Positions 39,592-52,720 of a DNA stretch of 64,000 bases are shown piece after piece. The notes under the pieces are model-generated. The model had not been told where the DNA came from. It saw only the letters and a list, made by a program, of their open reading frames with translations, and ran no database searches. Position 1 is the first letter of the stretch, and each line of letters starts with the position of its first letter. This stretch comes from Dokdonella sp. (lineage in GTDB: Bacteria > Pseudomonadota > Gammaproteobacteria > Xanthomonadales > Rhodanobacteraceae). The stretch is taken from NCBI RefSeq assembly GCF_019634775.1, contig NZ_JAHCAS010000001.1, forward strand, positions 1,550,001 through 1,614,000, written 5' to 3'. The position numbers were made by a program, and so were the translations under genes.

Positions 39592-39795
39592 ATGCGAATC
39601 TTCGTCCCCGTGGAAGACGCCCCATTCGATGCGCGCGTCGGCGCGCTCGTGCCTTACCGCTGTGGCCTGGACTGCGAACACGCGCTGCGCGCTCGTGCCG
39701 GCGACACCGATGTCGAGGCGCCATCGTGGTGGTGGCTCGAGCCATCGGCCCCGTCGGCAGGCGAGGCTGCTCTGCCCGCCCTGCAGCGGCGCTGA
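39592..39795 (+). CDS. Small hypothetical protein
   Basis: This 67-residue frame starts at the ATG at 39592 with AGGAG nine bases before it. It begins MRIFVPVEDAPFDARVGALV and contains PYRCGLDCEH. I do not recognise a family with certainty, though short MRIF-type proteins of this look occur in Xanthomonadales. It lies after the rubredoxin gene and before the rrn promoter. It could be a chance frame; the ribosome binding site is the main support. Confidence 0.45.
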   Translation: MRIFVPVEDAPFDARVGALVPYRCGLDCEHALRARAGDTDVEAPSWWWLEPSAPSAGEAALPALQRR

Positions 39796-39940
39796 AAACC
39801 GGCGCGCGACATCCTGCCGCGTGCCGCCGGTGCTTCCCATGCGCGGGTCGAGCCGCTAGGATTCGCGCCCCCTCGGAGGAGGGGTCTGCAGGGCGATGGT
39901 CTGGAAGGCTGTGAACGTCGATGCCGAGTGTTTTTGGGTG

Positions 39941-39968
39941 TTGACGGCCCTGAAATTGGTTGTATGAT
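39941..39968 (+). promoter_or_regulatory. rrn operon promoter
   Basis: TTGACG (39941-39946) and TATGAT (39963-39968) are separated by 16 bases and lie about 220 bases before the 16S start, the expected distance for a leader with processing sites. The 390-base gap 39796-40187 otherwise holds the leader, including CTTTGAAA near 40033, also seen before 23S as TTCTTTGAAAACTT (42192), a possible antitermination-type element. Confidence 0.75.
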
Positions 39969-40187
39969 GTCGGGCTCCCTTGGACGAAAGGTCCTCGGGT
40001 GCGGGATGAAGGTTATCCTGCAAGTCCTTGATCTTTGAAAGTATGCGCAAGTGTTTTGTGTGGGCGCCTCGGGTTGGATGGAAGTCCAAGAGATCGAGCG
40101 TCCAAGCAAACGTCAAAGCAGCGCTTTAGCGAGCTTGGGTTTCACGCTCAAAAGAAATGTCCGTGGGAAGCCACGGGCGACAGGTTC

Positions 40188-41727
<1,540 letters not shown>

Positions 41728-41851
41728 AGAGCATGGCTTCGCCGATTCGAGGCGTCCACACAAGGCACTTGCACGTTCAGAGTAAAGCCGGCAGCGGCGA
41801 GCTGATCGGACGGTCCGGGAGGGCGGTTCGTATTTGGCGTCCTTGCCATAC

Positions 41852-41928
<77 letters not shown>

Positions 41929-42051
41929 TTGTCTTCAGGCGAGTCGCTTCGCGGAGAGCGAAAGTCAAAAGGCGCACATCCGAGTGCGCGCTCTTCACGG
42001 AAGAGCTTCGGCTTCGGGTGAGGCAGTCGGGAGGCCCGCTGGTTATCCCAT

Positions 42052-42127
42052 GGGGCCATAGCTCAGCTGGGAGAGCACCTGCTTTGCAAGCAGGGGGTCG
42101 TCGGTTCGAACCCGACTGGCTCCACCA
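42052..42127 (+). tRNA. tRNA-Ala (TGC)
   Basis: Seventy-six bases with CCA encoded. GGGGCCA is the 5' acceptor strand, the anticodon loop TTTGCAA holds TGC, and the T-arm reads TCGGTTCGAACCCGA. It follows tRNA-Ile in the spacer. Confidence 0.98.
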
Positions 42128-42314
42128 GACTTCTGGACGTAGCGCATACGAATTGATGATTTGAAGCGGACCGGTGTTGAGGCCGGGTTCGTGTTCTTTG
42201 AAAACTTGGGACGTAACAAGCGTTTTGGCTCAATCGAGTCGAACGTGTCGTTGAGGCAAGTAGGCGAAGAAGTTGGTTGTTTGCGTGTGGCCCCGAGGCT
42301 TCTTGGGGTTATAT

Positions 42315-45283
<2,969 letters not shown>

Positions 45284-45400
45284 AACTCCAAGTGGCTTTG
45301 CCCAATGCTTGGCTCGACAACACGTCGACCGAAAAGCTGAACCTTGTTACGTCCCAAGACCCCATGCGAGACCGGCGCATCCGTGCGCTGTCTCCACCGC

Positions 45401-45520
45401 TTGCTCAGTGAACATAGCGCTGTGGAACCACCCGATCCCATCCCGAACTCGGAAGTGAAACGCAGTTGCGCCGATGGTAGTGTGGCTCAAGCCATGCAAG
45501 AGTAGGTCAACGCTGAGCAT
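45401..45520 (+). rRNA. rrf: 5S ribosomal RNA
   Basis: TTGCTCAGTG and CGCTGAGCAT close the terminal stem. The internal phrases CCGAACTCGGAAGTGAAACG and GCGCCGATGGTAGTGTGG are diagnostic. It lies about 118 bases after 23S. Confidence 0.96.
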
Positions 45521-45528
45521 CCAACCCG

Positions 45529-45558
45529 AACCCCCGCTCGACCGAGCGGGGGTTTTTT
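45529..45558 (+). terminator. rrn operon terminator
   Basis: AACCCCCGCTC-GACC-GAGCGGGGGTTTTTT: a 9-bp GC stem followed by six T, right after 5S. Confidence 0.95.
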
Positions 45559-45631
45559 ATTGCGCCTCGCCAAGCGCAGAATCGCACCCTGACCCACGTT
45601 CATGTGGGCGACTTCCGGTGTGATGCTTCGC

Positions 45632-46420
45632 ATGCAGAACGAACCGATCAGTTTCACTGACGGCAGTGCCTACGAGCGCTACATGGGCCGGTGGAGCCGG
45701 CTCGCCGGGGACATCTTCCTCGACTGGCTCGCCCCGGACCCCGGTTGGCGGTGGCTGGATGTCGGTTGTGGCAACGGCGCCTTCACCGAGCGTCTGCTTG
45801 AACGCTGTGAGCCGGCATCCGTGCATGGCGTTGACCCCTCTGCCGAACAACTGGCCCATGCGCGTGCGCAGGCGTGCCTGAAGGCAGTCAGGTTCGTCGA
45901 AGCGGATGCCATGGCGCTTCCGTATCCCGACGACGCCTTCGATGCCGCGGTGATGCCGTTGGTGATCTTCTTCGTGCCCGATCCGGGCAGGGGTGTCGCC
46001 GAGATGCGGCGTGTGGTCCGTGCGGGGGGGCTCGTTGCGGCCTACGCATGGGACATGACTGGGGGTGGCTTTCCGTATGAGCTGCTGCATGCCGAGATGC
46101 GTGCGCTCGGCATCGCGGTTCCGATGCCACCCAGTCCAGAGGCATCGCGGTTGTCTGCCTTGCGCGACTTGTGGACGCAGGCGGGTCTGCAGGCTGTGGA
46201 GACGCATGAGATCAGCGTGTCGCGTCGATTTGCCGATTTCGAGGATTTCTGGGAGACCGCACGTGGTGCGCCGAGCGCCGGATCCTTGCTGACCGCGATG
46301 CCGGCCGCGCAGCGCGCCGCACTCAGGGATCGCATTCGGGCGCTCCTGCCGGTGCAGGGCTCCGGCGAGATCATCTGCAGCGCCCGCGCCAATGCGGTGA
46401 AAGGGCGGGTGTCGGGCTGA
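45632..46420 (+). CDS. SAM-dependent class I methyltransferase
   Basis: This protein of about 262 residues has the SAM-binding motif WLDVGCGNGAFTERLLERC (about residues 40-58), an acidic VEADAMALPYPDDAFDAAV block and IFFVPDPGRGVAEMRRVVRAGG. It is a UbiE/Methyltransf_11-type enzyme with unknown substrate. The ATG at 45632 is chosen because related proteins begin a few residues before SFTDGSAYERYMGRWS; upstream ATGs at 45602 and 45623 are alternatives and none has a clear ribosome binding site. It reads toward folA, convergently. Confidence 0.88.
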   Translation: MQNEPISFTDGSAYERYMGRWSRLAGDIFLDWLAPDPGWRWLDVGCGNGAFTERLLERCEPASVHGVDPSAEQLAHARAQACLKAVRFVEADAMALPYPDDAFDAAVMPLVIFFVPDPGRGVAEMRRVVRAGGLVAAYAWDMTGGGFPYELLHAEMRALGIAVPMPPSPEASRLSALRDLWTQAGLQAVETHEISVSRRFADFEDFWETARGAPSAGSLLTAMPAAQRAALRDRIRALLPVQGSGEIICSARANAVKGRVSG

Positions 46421-46485
46421 TGCTCCGTTGACCGGAGCGGCGAACGACGGGGCTGTCGCACCGAGGCGGAATGGGTGCCGACGAG

Positions 46486-46977
46486 TCAGTCGTGCCTGGT
46501 GTAGTCGACGAAGCGGAACGCGTACGCATGCCGGGAGTCGGCGGCATGCGCGACATCGTCGGTCACACGCCAGATGGCGGTATCGAAGCGGGGAAAATGC
46601 GCATCGGCGTCGGCAACCTGCGTGTCGACCCAGGTCAGGTGGAGATGTGTCGCCAGTGGCAGCGCGAGGGCGTAGACCTCGCCGCCGCCGATCACCATGA
46701 GCGCGGCATCGCCAACGTGCGCGACCGCTTCGTCGATCGAGCCTACCGCCGTCTGTCCCGCATACGGCGCATCGCCCGAGCGTGTCAGCACGAGATTCAC
46801 GCGGCCGGGCAGCGCGAAACCGATCGCTCGAGCGGTACGGCTGCCCATCAGGACAGGTTTGCCGAGGGTCAGCGCCTTGAAGCGGCGAAGATCGTCCGGC
46901 AGATGCCATGGCATGGTGTTGTCGCGACCGATCGCGAGATTCCGGTCAAGGGCGGCAACGAGGGCGATGCGTGCCAT
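46486..46977 (-). CDS. folA: Dihydrofolate reductase
   Basis: This 163-residue enzyme reduces dihydrofolate with NADPH. It has the N-terminal AALDRNLAIGRDNTMPWHLP, the substrate/cofactor motifs LGKPVLMGSRTARAIG and VIGGGEVYALALP. The start overlaps the thyA stop in TGATG at 46975-46979, so translation is coupled. It supplies tetrahydrofolate to recover dihydrofolate produced by ThyA. Confidence 0.97.
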   Translation of the reverse strand: MARIALVAALDRNLAIGRDNTMPWHLPDDLRRFKALTLGKPVLMGSRTARAIGFALPGRVNLVLTRSGDAPYAGQTAVGSIDEAVAHVGDAALMVIGGGEVYALALPLATHLHLTWVDTQVADADAHFPRFDTAIWRVTDDVAHAADSRHAYAFRFVDYTRHD

Positions 46978-47771
46978 CAGACGGCCACCGGCGCCTTGAT
47001 GGCCTTTTCCGCGACATAGTCTTCGATCGTGATGTCCTCGTAGCGGAAATCCTCGAGCGCACGCACTTCCGGGTTGAGGCGAAGGCGTGGCAGCGCGTGC
47101 GGTGTTCGCGCGAGTTGCTCGCGTGCCTGCTCGAAATGGTTCAGGTAGAGATGCGCATCGCCCAGTGTGTGCACGAAGTCGCCGACGCCGAGGCCGCAGA
47201 CCTGCGCGATCATGTGCGTGAGCAGGGCGTAGCTCGCTATATTGAACGGCACACCAAGGAAAATGTCGCCCGAGCGCTGGTAGAGCTGGCACGACAGCCT
47301 GCCATCGGCAATGTGGAACTGGAACATCGTGTGACAGGGTTGCAGGGCCATGCGCGGCAGGTCGCCGACGTTCCATGCGCTGACGACGAGGCGGCGCGAG
47401 TCGGGATTGCGGCGAATCTCATCGACCACCCAGGCGATCTGGTCGATGCTGCGGCCATCGACGCAGTCCCACGAACGCCATTGCTTGCCGTAGACCGGAC
47501 CAAGGTTGCCATCGGCATCGGCCCACTCATCCCAAATGCCGACACCGTTGTCCTTGAGGTAGCCGATGTTGGTGTCGCCACGCAGGAACCAGATCAGCTC
47601 GTGAATGATCGAGCGCAGGTGCAGTTTTTTCGTGGTGACGAGTGGAAATCCCTGACCCAGGTCGAACCGCATCTGCCAGCCGAACACGCTGTGCGTGCCG
47701 GTGCCGGTGCGGTCGGCCTTCGGCGTGCCGCGCTCGAGCACGTGGCGCAGCAGTTCGAGGTATTGGCGCAT
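46977..47771 (-). CDS. thyA: Thymidylate synthase ThyA
   Basis: This 264-residue enzyme converts dUMP to dTMP using methylenetetrahydrofolate. It has the same length as the E. coli enzyme, with catalytic Cys146 in [10 protein letters not shown] and NVGDLPRMA before it. Both its ends overlap neighbours through TGATG junctions: its start with the lgt stop at 47771 and its stop with the folA start. The order lgt-thyA-folA is common in gammaproteobacteria. Confidence 0.98.
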   Translation of the reverse strand: MRQYLELLRHVLERGTPKADRTGTGTHSVFGWQMRFDLGQGFPLVTTKKLHLRSIIHELIWFLRGDTNIGYLKDNGVGIWDEWADADGNLGPVYGKQWRSWDCVDGRSIDQIAWVVDEIRRNPDSRRLVVSAWNVGDLPRMALQPCHTMFQFHIADGRLSCQLYQRSGDIFLGVPFNIASYALLTHMIAQVCGLGVGDFVHTLGDAHLYLNHFEQAREQLARTPHALPRLRLNPEVRALEDFRYEDITIEDYVAEKAIKAPVAV

Positions 47772-48670
47772 CAGCCCTGCTCCTTCGACTTCGCGGCCCT
47801 GGGTGGATCGTTGACGATGCGTGGCTGGAGCACGGGTGCGCGTCGTGACATCGCGACGAGCGCGAGGCCGAGCACGATGAGTGGCAGCGACAGCAACTGG
47901 CCCATCGTCAGCCAGCCGCCGGCGAGAAACCCGAGGTGAACGTCCGGCTCACGCACGAACTCGACGAGGAAACGAAATGCACCATAGAGCAGGGCGAACA
48001 GTCCGGAGATGCAATAGCGTCGACGTGGTTTCATCGAAACGACGTAGAGGATGCCGAACAGGATGATGCCCTCCAACACCATCTGGTACAGCTGCGAGGG
48101 ATGGCGCACCTCGGCGGCGAGTTGGCCGGCACGAGCCATCGCCTCGAGCTGTTCGATCGAGGCCGTGTGTTCGAACGCACGCGGGAAGATCATGCCCCAG
48201 GCCACATCCGTGTGCCGACCCCACAGCTCTCCACCGATGAAGTTGCCGAAGCGGCCGACACCGAGGCCGATCGGCACCAGTGGAGCAACGAAATCCATGA
48301 CGTCGAAGAAATGCAGCCGATGCTTGCGGGCCCATAGCCAGGCCACGAACAGTACGCCGAGGAATCCGCCGTGGAAGGACATGCCGCCTTCCCACACGCG
48401 GAAAATCGACAGCGGGTCAGCCACGATCTCGGACCAGCCGTAGAACAGCATGTAGCCGAGTCGGCCGCCGAGAATGACGCCAAACATGCCGTAGGAGGCG
48501 AGGTCGAAAAACGCCGTCGGCCCGACCGGCAGGCGACCATGGCGTCGACGTCGCTCGCCGAGCCACCAGAACAATGCGCCCGCGATCACGTACATGATGG
48601 CGTACCAACGCACGGCGACCGGGCCGATATGAAATGCGACGGGATCGAAGGCGACGACGTAGGGATGCAT
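47771..48670 (-). CDS. lgt: Prolipoprotein diacylglyceryl transferase Lgt
   Basis: This 299-residue inner-membrane enzyme adds a diacylglyceryl group to the lipobox cysteine of prolipoproteins. It has about seven hydrophobic segments and the signature [18 protein letters not shown]; the G(R)xGNFxxGE core and the earlier SFHGGFLG are conserved. It is the first gene of the coupled lgt-thyA-folA set. The 211 bases before it hold no gene that I recognise. Confidence 0.97.
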   Translation of the reverse strand: MHPYVVAFDPVAFHIGPVAVRWYAIMYVIAGALFWWLGERRRRHGRLPVGPTAFFDLASYGMFGVILGGRLGYMLFYGWSEIVADPLSIFRVWEGGMSFHGGFLGVLFVAWLWARKHRLHFFDVMDFVAPLVPIGLGVGRFGNFIGGELWGRHTDVAWGMIFPRAFEHTASIEQLEAMARAGQLAAEVRHPSQLYQMVLEGIILFGILYVVSMKPRRRYCISGLFALLYGAFRFLVEFVREPDVHLGFLAGGWLTMGQLLSLPLIVLGLALVAMSRRAPVLQPRIVNDPPRAAKSKEQG

Positions 48671-48882
48671 CGGGGTTCCGTGGAACGGGACGCGCCGCGG
48701 GACGCGTCGGCAAAGGCGACATTATGCCGGTTCGGAACGCCCGCGGATGCCCCGAGCGATCCAGCAACGGATGGATTCGACGGTCCGGGCCTGGATCACG
48801 GTCAAGGCGTGCTCGAGAAATCAGGGCGTTGCACGAGGGTGGAGCCGGCCGTGACGGACGTTGTTGCGAGCAGCATGGGTGG

Positions 48883-50094
48883 TCACGCCGCCGGCAGCAC
48901 GCGCAGGATGAAACCTTTGAGGTAGTCGGTTTCCGGGATTGCCGGATGTACCGGATGGTCGGGGCCTTGGTGCAGCGGGAACAGCAGCTGCACCTGTCGA
49001 TCGAGGTGGCGCGCACCCTGCTGCACGGCGTCGAGCAGGACGACGCGCGGCATGTGCCACGAACACGAGCAGGTGACGAGGATGCCATCGCGGGCGAGCA
49101 CCTGCATGCCGAGTTCGTTGAGGCGTCGGTAGGCGATACGGCCCTCGGCAAGATCCTTCTTGCGCTTGACGAAGGCCGGCGGGTCGAGCACGACGATGTC
49201 GAAATGCTCGCGCTGCTCGCGCAGGGCCTTGAGATGGTCGAAGGCATCGGCACGCACGGCAGTCACGCGGTCGCTGAAACCGTTGCGCGCGGCGTTGCGC
49301 GAGATTGCATCGACGGCGTCCTGCGAGGCATCGACACAGACGATCTCGCGTGCGCCGTACGCGGCGGCGCGCAGTCCCCAGCCACCGAGGTAGCTGAACA
49401 TGTCGAGCACGCGTTTGCCTGTGCAGAGCTTCGCGAGGTGGTCGCGATTGAAACGCTGGTCGTAGAACCAGCCGGTCTTCTGTCCGCCGACTGGATCGCA
49501 TTCGAATTCGAGGCCGGCTTCGCGTACGAGCAGCGCCTGTGTGGCCGGCTCGCCGTGGCCAAGGTCGACGTATTCGGGCAGATGCTCCATCGCCCGGATC
49601 CCGGCGTCGTTCTTCCACCAGAGCTGACGCGGCGCCAGCACCTTGACCACGGCCGCAGTGATCTCGTCCTTCAGGCGCTCCATGCCGGCCGTGGTCGTCT
49701 GGGCGACGAGCACGTCGCCGAAGCGGTCGATGGTCAGGCCGGGCAGGCCATCAGATTCGCCATAGACGAGGCGGTACCACGGTTCGTCGAACAGGCGCTC
49801 GCGCAGCGACAGCGCGACCTTGAGCCGGTGCACGATCAGCGAGCGGTCCAGCGCATGCGCGATGCCGCGCTGGACCAGGCGCGCGCAGATCAGCGAGTTT
49901 GGATTGACGTAGCCGACGCCGATCGGCTTGCCGCGATGGTCGGCAATGACGCAGGGGTCGCCGGGGGCGAACGCGGACAGGGGCGAGCGGGTGACGTCGA
50001 CCTCATTGGAGAACACCCACAGGTGCCCGGCGCGCAATCGCGCCTCCTCACCGCGCTTGAGCACGAGCGCGGGATAGGCCAGTTCGTCGGTCAC
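48883..50094 (-). CDS. Class I rRNA large-subunit methyltransferase, RlmI-like
   Basis: This 403-residue protein has an N-terminal PUA-like RNA-binding region (residues about 1-75), then a catalytic domain with VLDMFSYLGGWGLRAAAYGA for SAM binding, VLDPPAFVKRKKDLAEG and TCSCSWHM near the C-terminus. The family methylates C1962 of 23S rRNA (RlmI) or is closely related. The GTG start at 50094 is chosen because homology begins with VTDELAYPALVLKRGEE; the frame extends further upstream without support. It ends 31 bases from the pdxA stop side, on the same strand. Confidence 0.92.
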   Translation of the reverse strand: MTDELAYPALVLKRGEEARLRAGHLWVFSNEVDVTRSPLSAFAPGDPCVIADHRGKPIGVGYVNPNSLICARLVQRGIAHALDRSLIVHRLKVALSLRERLFDEPWYRLVYGESDGLPGLTIDRFGDVLVAQTTTAGMERLKDEITAAVVKVLAPRQLWWKNDAGIRAMEHLPEYVDLGHGEPATQALLVREAGLEFECDPVGGQKTGWFYDQRFNRDHLAKLCTGKRVLDMFSYLGGWGLRAAAYGAREIVCVDASQDAVDAISRNAARNGFSDRVTAVRADAFDHLKALREQREHFDIVVLDPPAFVKRKKDLAEGRIAYRRLNELGMQVLARDGILVTCSCSWHMPRVVLLDAVQQGARHLDRQVQLLFPLHQGPDHPVHPAIPETDYLKGFILRVLPAA

Positions 50095-50125
50095 GATGGT
50101 TTCCGCTGGAAATGGGATCGGGATT

Positions 50126-51133
50126 CTACGCGCAGGCGGCACGCTGCAACCGCCTTTGCGCGAGCTCCACGGCGAGCCGGACCGCGGCAAGGAGGCTGCC
50201 GGGATCGGCGCGACCGCTGCCGGCGAGGTCGAGGGCGGTGCCATGGTCGACCGATGTGCGCACGTATGGCAGGCCGAGGGTGACGTTGACCGCATGACCG
50301 AAGCCGGCGTGCTTGAGCACGGGCAGACCTTGGTCGTGGTACATCGCGAACACGGCATCGAAGCGCGCGAGCTGGTTTGGCACGAAGGCGGTGTCGGCAG
50401 GCAGCGGGCCTTCAAGTTGAAGGTCCTCCCCGCGTGCGGTTTCGATTGCGGGGAGGATCGTGTCGATCTCCTCGCGACCGAGATGGCCGCCTTCGCCGGC
50501 GTGTGGATTGAGGCCGAGCACGGCGATGCGCGGCGCGCTGATGCCGAAGTGGTGGCGCAGGTCACGATCGAGGATGCGCAGCTTGCGCACCAGATCGTCG
50601 TGGGTGATCGCGGTTGGCACGGCAGCGAGCGGCAAGTGGGTCGTGGCCAGGGCGACACGCAAGTCCCCGGCGACGAGCATCATGACGACTTCGCTTTGCG
50701 CACGCGCAGCGAAGAATTCGGTGTGACCGCTGAACGACACGCCGGCATCGTTGATGACGCCCTTGTGCACGGGGGCGGTGACGATGGCATCGAACAGGCC
50801 GGCCTGCGCGCCGTCGGCGGCACGTGCGAGCGTTTCGAGCACGTAGCTCGCGTTGGCGGGGGCGAGCTTTCCCGGCTGTGAAGGCACGGCCAACCGGCAG
50901 TCGAGCACGGCCAGCGTTCCCGGTGGGCTTGAGGCGGTGGTGGAGTCCCACGGCACCAGCGTCGGGGCGACGTCGATCAGGCGCGCGCGTGCCGCAACGA
51001 GATCGTGGTCGGCGATGACGACAAGGTCGGCCCCGACATCGACGCCGGCGAGGTGCGCGACGAGTTCGGGACCGATGCCGGCAGGTTCACCGGCGGTCAG
51101 CGCGATGCGCGGTCGGCGCGCGCGCGGGTCCAC
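50126..51133 (-). CDS. pdxA: 4-hydroxythreonine-4-phosphate dehydrogenase PdxA
   Basis: This 335-residue enzyme oxidises 4-phosphohydroxy-threonine in the DXP-dependent route to pyridoxal 5'-phosphate. Metal-binding histidines sit in ATTHLPL and MYHDQGLPVLKH, and the N-terminal ALTAGEPAGIGPEL is characteristic. The start is a GTG at 51133, two bases after the surA stop, so the genes are coupled. The order lptD-surA-pdxA is the conserved gammaproteobacterial set. Confidence 0.97.
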   Translation of the reverse strand: MDPRARRPRIALTAGEPAGIGPELVAHLAGVDVGADLVVIADHDLVAARARLIDVAPTLVPWDSTTASSPPGTLAVLDCRLAVPSQPGKLAPANASYVLETLARAADGAQAGLFDAIVTAPVHKGVINDAGVSFSGHTEFFAARAQSEVVMMLVAGDLRVALATTHLPLAAVPTAITHDDLVRKLRILDRDLRHHFGISAPRIAVLGLNPHAGEGGHLGREEIDTILPAIETARGEDLQLEGPLPADTAFVPNQLARFDAVFAMYHDQGLPVLKHAGFGHAVNVTLGLPYVRTSVDHGTALDLAGSGRADPGSLLAAVRLAVELAQRRLQRAACA

Positions 51134-51135
51134 CG

Positions 51136-52437
51136 TCAGCCGGCGCCGCTCGCGCCCGGCAGGCGGATGTCGATGAAGGCCTCTGAGCGCATCTGACGCA
51201 GGAAGCTCTCATATTCCTCTTCGGCCTTGCGTGCCCCGAGCGTCTGCCGCGCCTTGTCGCGCTCGGCTTCATTCGTGCGGTCCTCGGTACGCGTGGCAAT
51301 TCGCTGCAGGATGTGCCAGCCGACGTCAGTCTCGAAGGGTTCGCTGATCTGGCCATCAGCATTGTCCTGCAAGGCCTCGGCTACACGTGTGCCATAGGCG
51401 TTGAGCACGAACCAGCCCATGTCGCCGCCGATGTTCGCGGTCGGTGCGTCCTCGGAGTATTCGCGTGCGAGCGTGCCGAAATCCTCGCCAGCGAGTGCAC
51501 GGCGGCGGATGTCTTCGATTTTGGACCGCGCCTGGTCATTGGAGACGAGCTCGGTTTTCTTGATGAGGATGTGGCGTGCGTGATACTCGGTGACGAGTTG
51601 TTGCCCGCCGCTGCGGCGTTCGACCAACTTGATGATGTGGAAGCCGTTCGGTCCACGCACCGGTGCAGCGGTCTCGCCCGGCGACAGCCTCTCGGCGATT
51701 TCGGCAAAGGCAGGCGGTACCTCGTTCGCGCTACGCCAGCCCAGGTCGCCGCCTTCGAGGGCATTCTGCGCATCCGAATAGCGGATCGCGGCAGCGGTGA
51801 AATCGAGGCCTTCCGCGATCTGGCGGCTGACATCTTCGGCCTTCGCCCGGGCCACATCGATCTGTCCGGCGGTGGCGCCATCGGGCAGGGTGATGAGGAT
51901 GTGGCCAAGGTGCAGTTCGAGACTCGACACGCCGCCGTTCTTGAGCATGAGGTCGATCTCGGTGTCGCTGACCTGCACACGGCTCTGTACGACGCGCTGG
52001 CGCAGGCGCTGCACGATCGTCTCGTCGTGCACGTTCTTGCGGAACGCCTCCCACGACAGGCCCTGTTGCTGCACGGCCTGGCGCAGCTGGCCGACGTCGA
52101 GGCGGTTCTGCCGGGCGATCTGGGTGATGGTTTGATCGACATCGGCGTCGGACAGCTTGATTCCGGTGCCATCGGCCCGGTCGACCTGCAGCTTCACCAT
52201 GATCAGGCGGTCGAGCACCTGGCGCTCGAGCTCGGCGCGCGGCGGCAACTGCTGGGGGTTGCGTGCGTACTGGGTGATGATTGCCTCGACCGAGCGCTCG
52301 AGTTCGCTGCGCAGGATGACGTCCTCGTCGACCACCGCGACGATGCCGTCGAGTGGTTCGCTCGGCATCAACTGCGCATGTGCGGCCGGCAGGGCCATGG
52401 ATAGGGCGAGAACGGCGAGGACGAACGGCTTGTTCAT
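51136..52437 (-). CDS. surA: Periplasmic chaperone/peptidyl-prolyl isomerase SurA
   Basis: This 433-residue chaperone delivers outer-membrane proteins, including LptD, to the BAM complex. It has a signal peptide (about residues 1-22, cut after AHA), the SurA N-domain (LDGIVAVVDEDVILRSELE) and two parvulin domains, identifiable by the paired EGGDLGWRS and GGDMGWFV motifs. The ATG at 52437 is chosen for the signal peptide. A ~161-bp repeat element separates it from lptD upstream. Confidence 0.96.
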   Translation of the reverse strand: MNKPFVLAVLALSMALPAAHAQLMPSEPLDGIVAVVDEDVILRSELERSVEAIITQYARNPQQLPPRAELERQVLDRLIMVKLQVDRADGTGIKLSDADVDQTITQIARQNRLDVGQLRQAVQQQGLSWEAFRKNVHDETIVQRLRQRVVQSRVQVSDTEIDLMLKNGGVSSLELHLGHILITLPDGATAGQIDVARAKAEDVSRQIAEGLDFTAAAIRYSDAQNALEGGDLGWRSANEVPPAFAEIAERLSPGETAAPVRGPNGFHIIKLVERRSGGQQLVTEYHARHILIKKTELVSNDQARSKIEDIRRRALAGEDFGTLAREYSEDAPTANIGGDMGWFVLNAYGTRVAEALQDNADGQISEPFETDVGWHILQRIATRTEDRTNEAERDKARQTLGARKAEEEYESFLRQMRSEAFIDIRLPGASGAG

Positions 52438-52489
52438 GCGCGTCGGGGTTCCTGGAAGGATGTGGGGAGCCGGGGCGGATTCTAGGGAT

Positions 52490-52650
52490 GTTCTGATCAA
52501 TCCCACAACGGCGTCACCGTCCTGTGCGGGCGCAGATCAAGGCGCGACGGCGAAGGCAGACTGGCCGTCTGTCGAGCCGGCGCAAGGCCGAGCTGCGCCC
52601 GTACAGGACAGACCCAACCCTTTGATCCCCAATGACGGGGTGATCAGAAC
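52490..52650 (+). repeat. Copy 3 (best preserved) of the ~161-bp inverted-repeat element
   Basis: Outer ends are GTTCTGATCA (52490-52499) and TGATCAGAAC (52641-52650), a perfect 10-base inverted repeat. The inner 91 bases (52519-52609) end in near-complementary 17-base arms (GTCCTGTGCGGGCGCAG and its counterpart with one change). It lies between lptD and surA and codes for nothing. Such hairpins resemble small non-autonomous transposon remnants or REP-type elements. Confidence 0.88.
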
Positions 52651-52720
52651 ACTTCCAGGCGGGCGCCGCGCCGGCGGCGTCAGGATTCCGTTGGTGGCAG
52701 GGTGGTTCGGCGCCGTGCTC

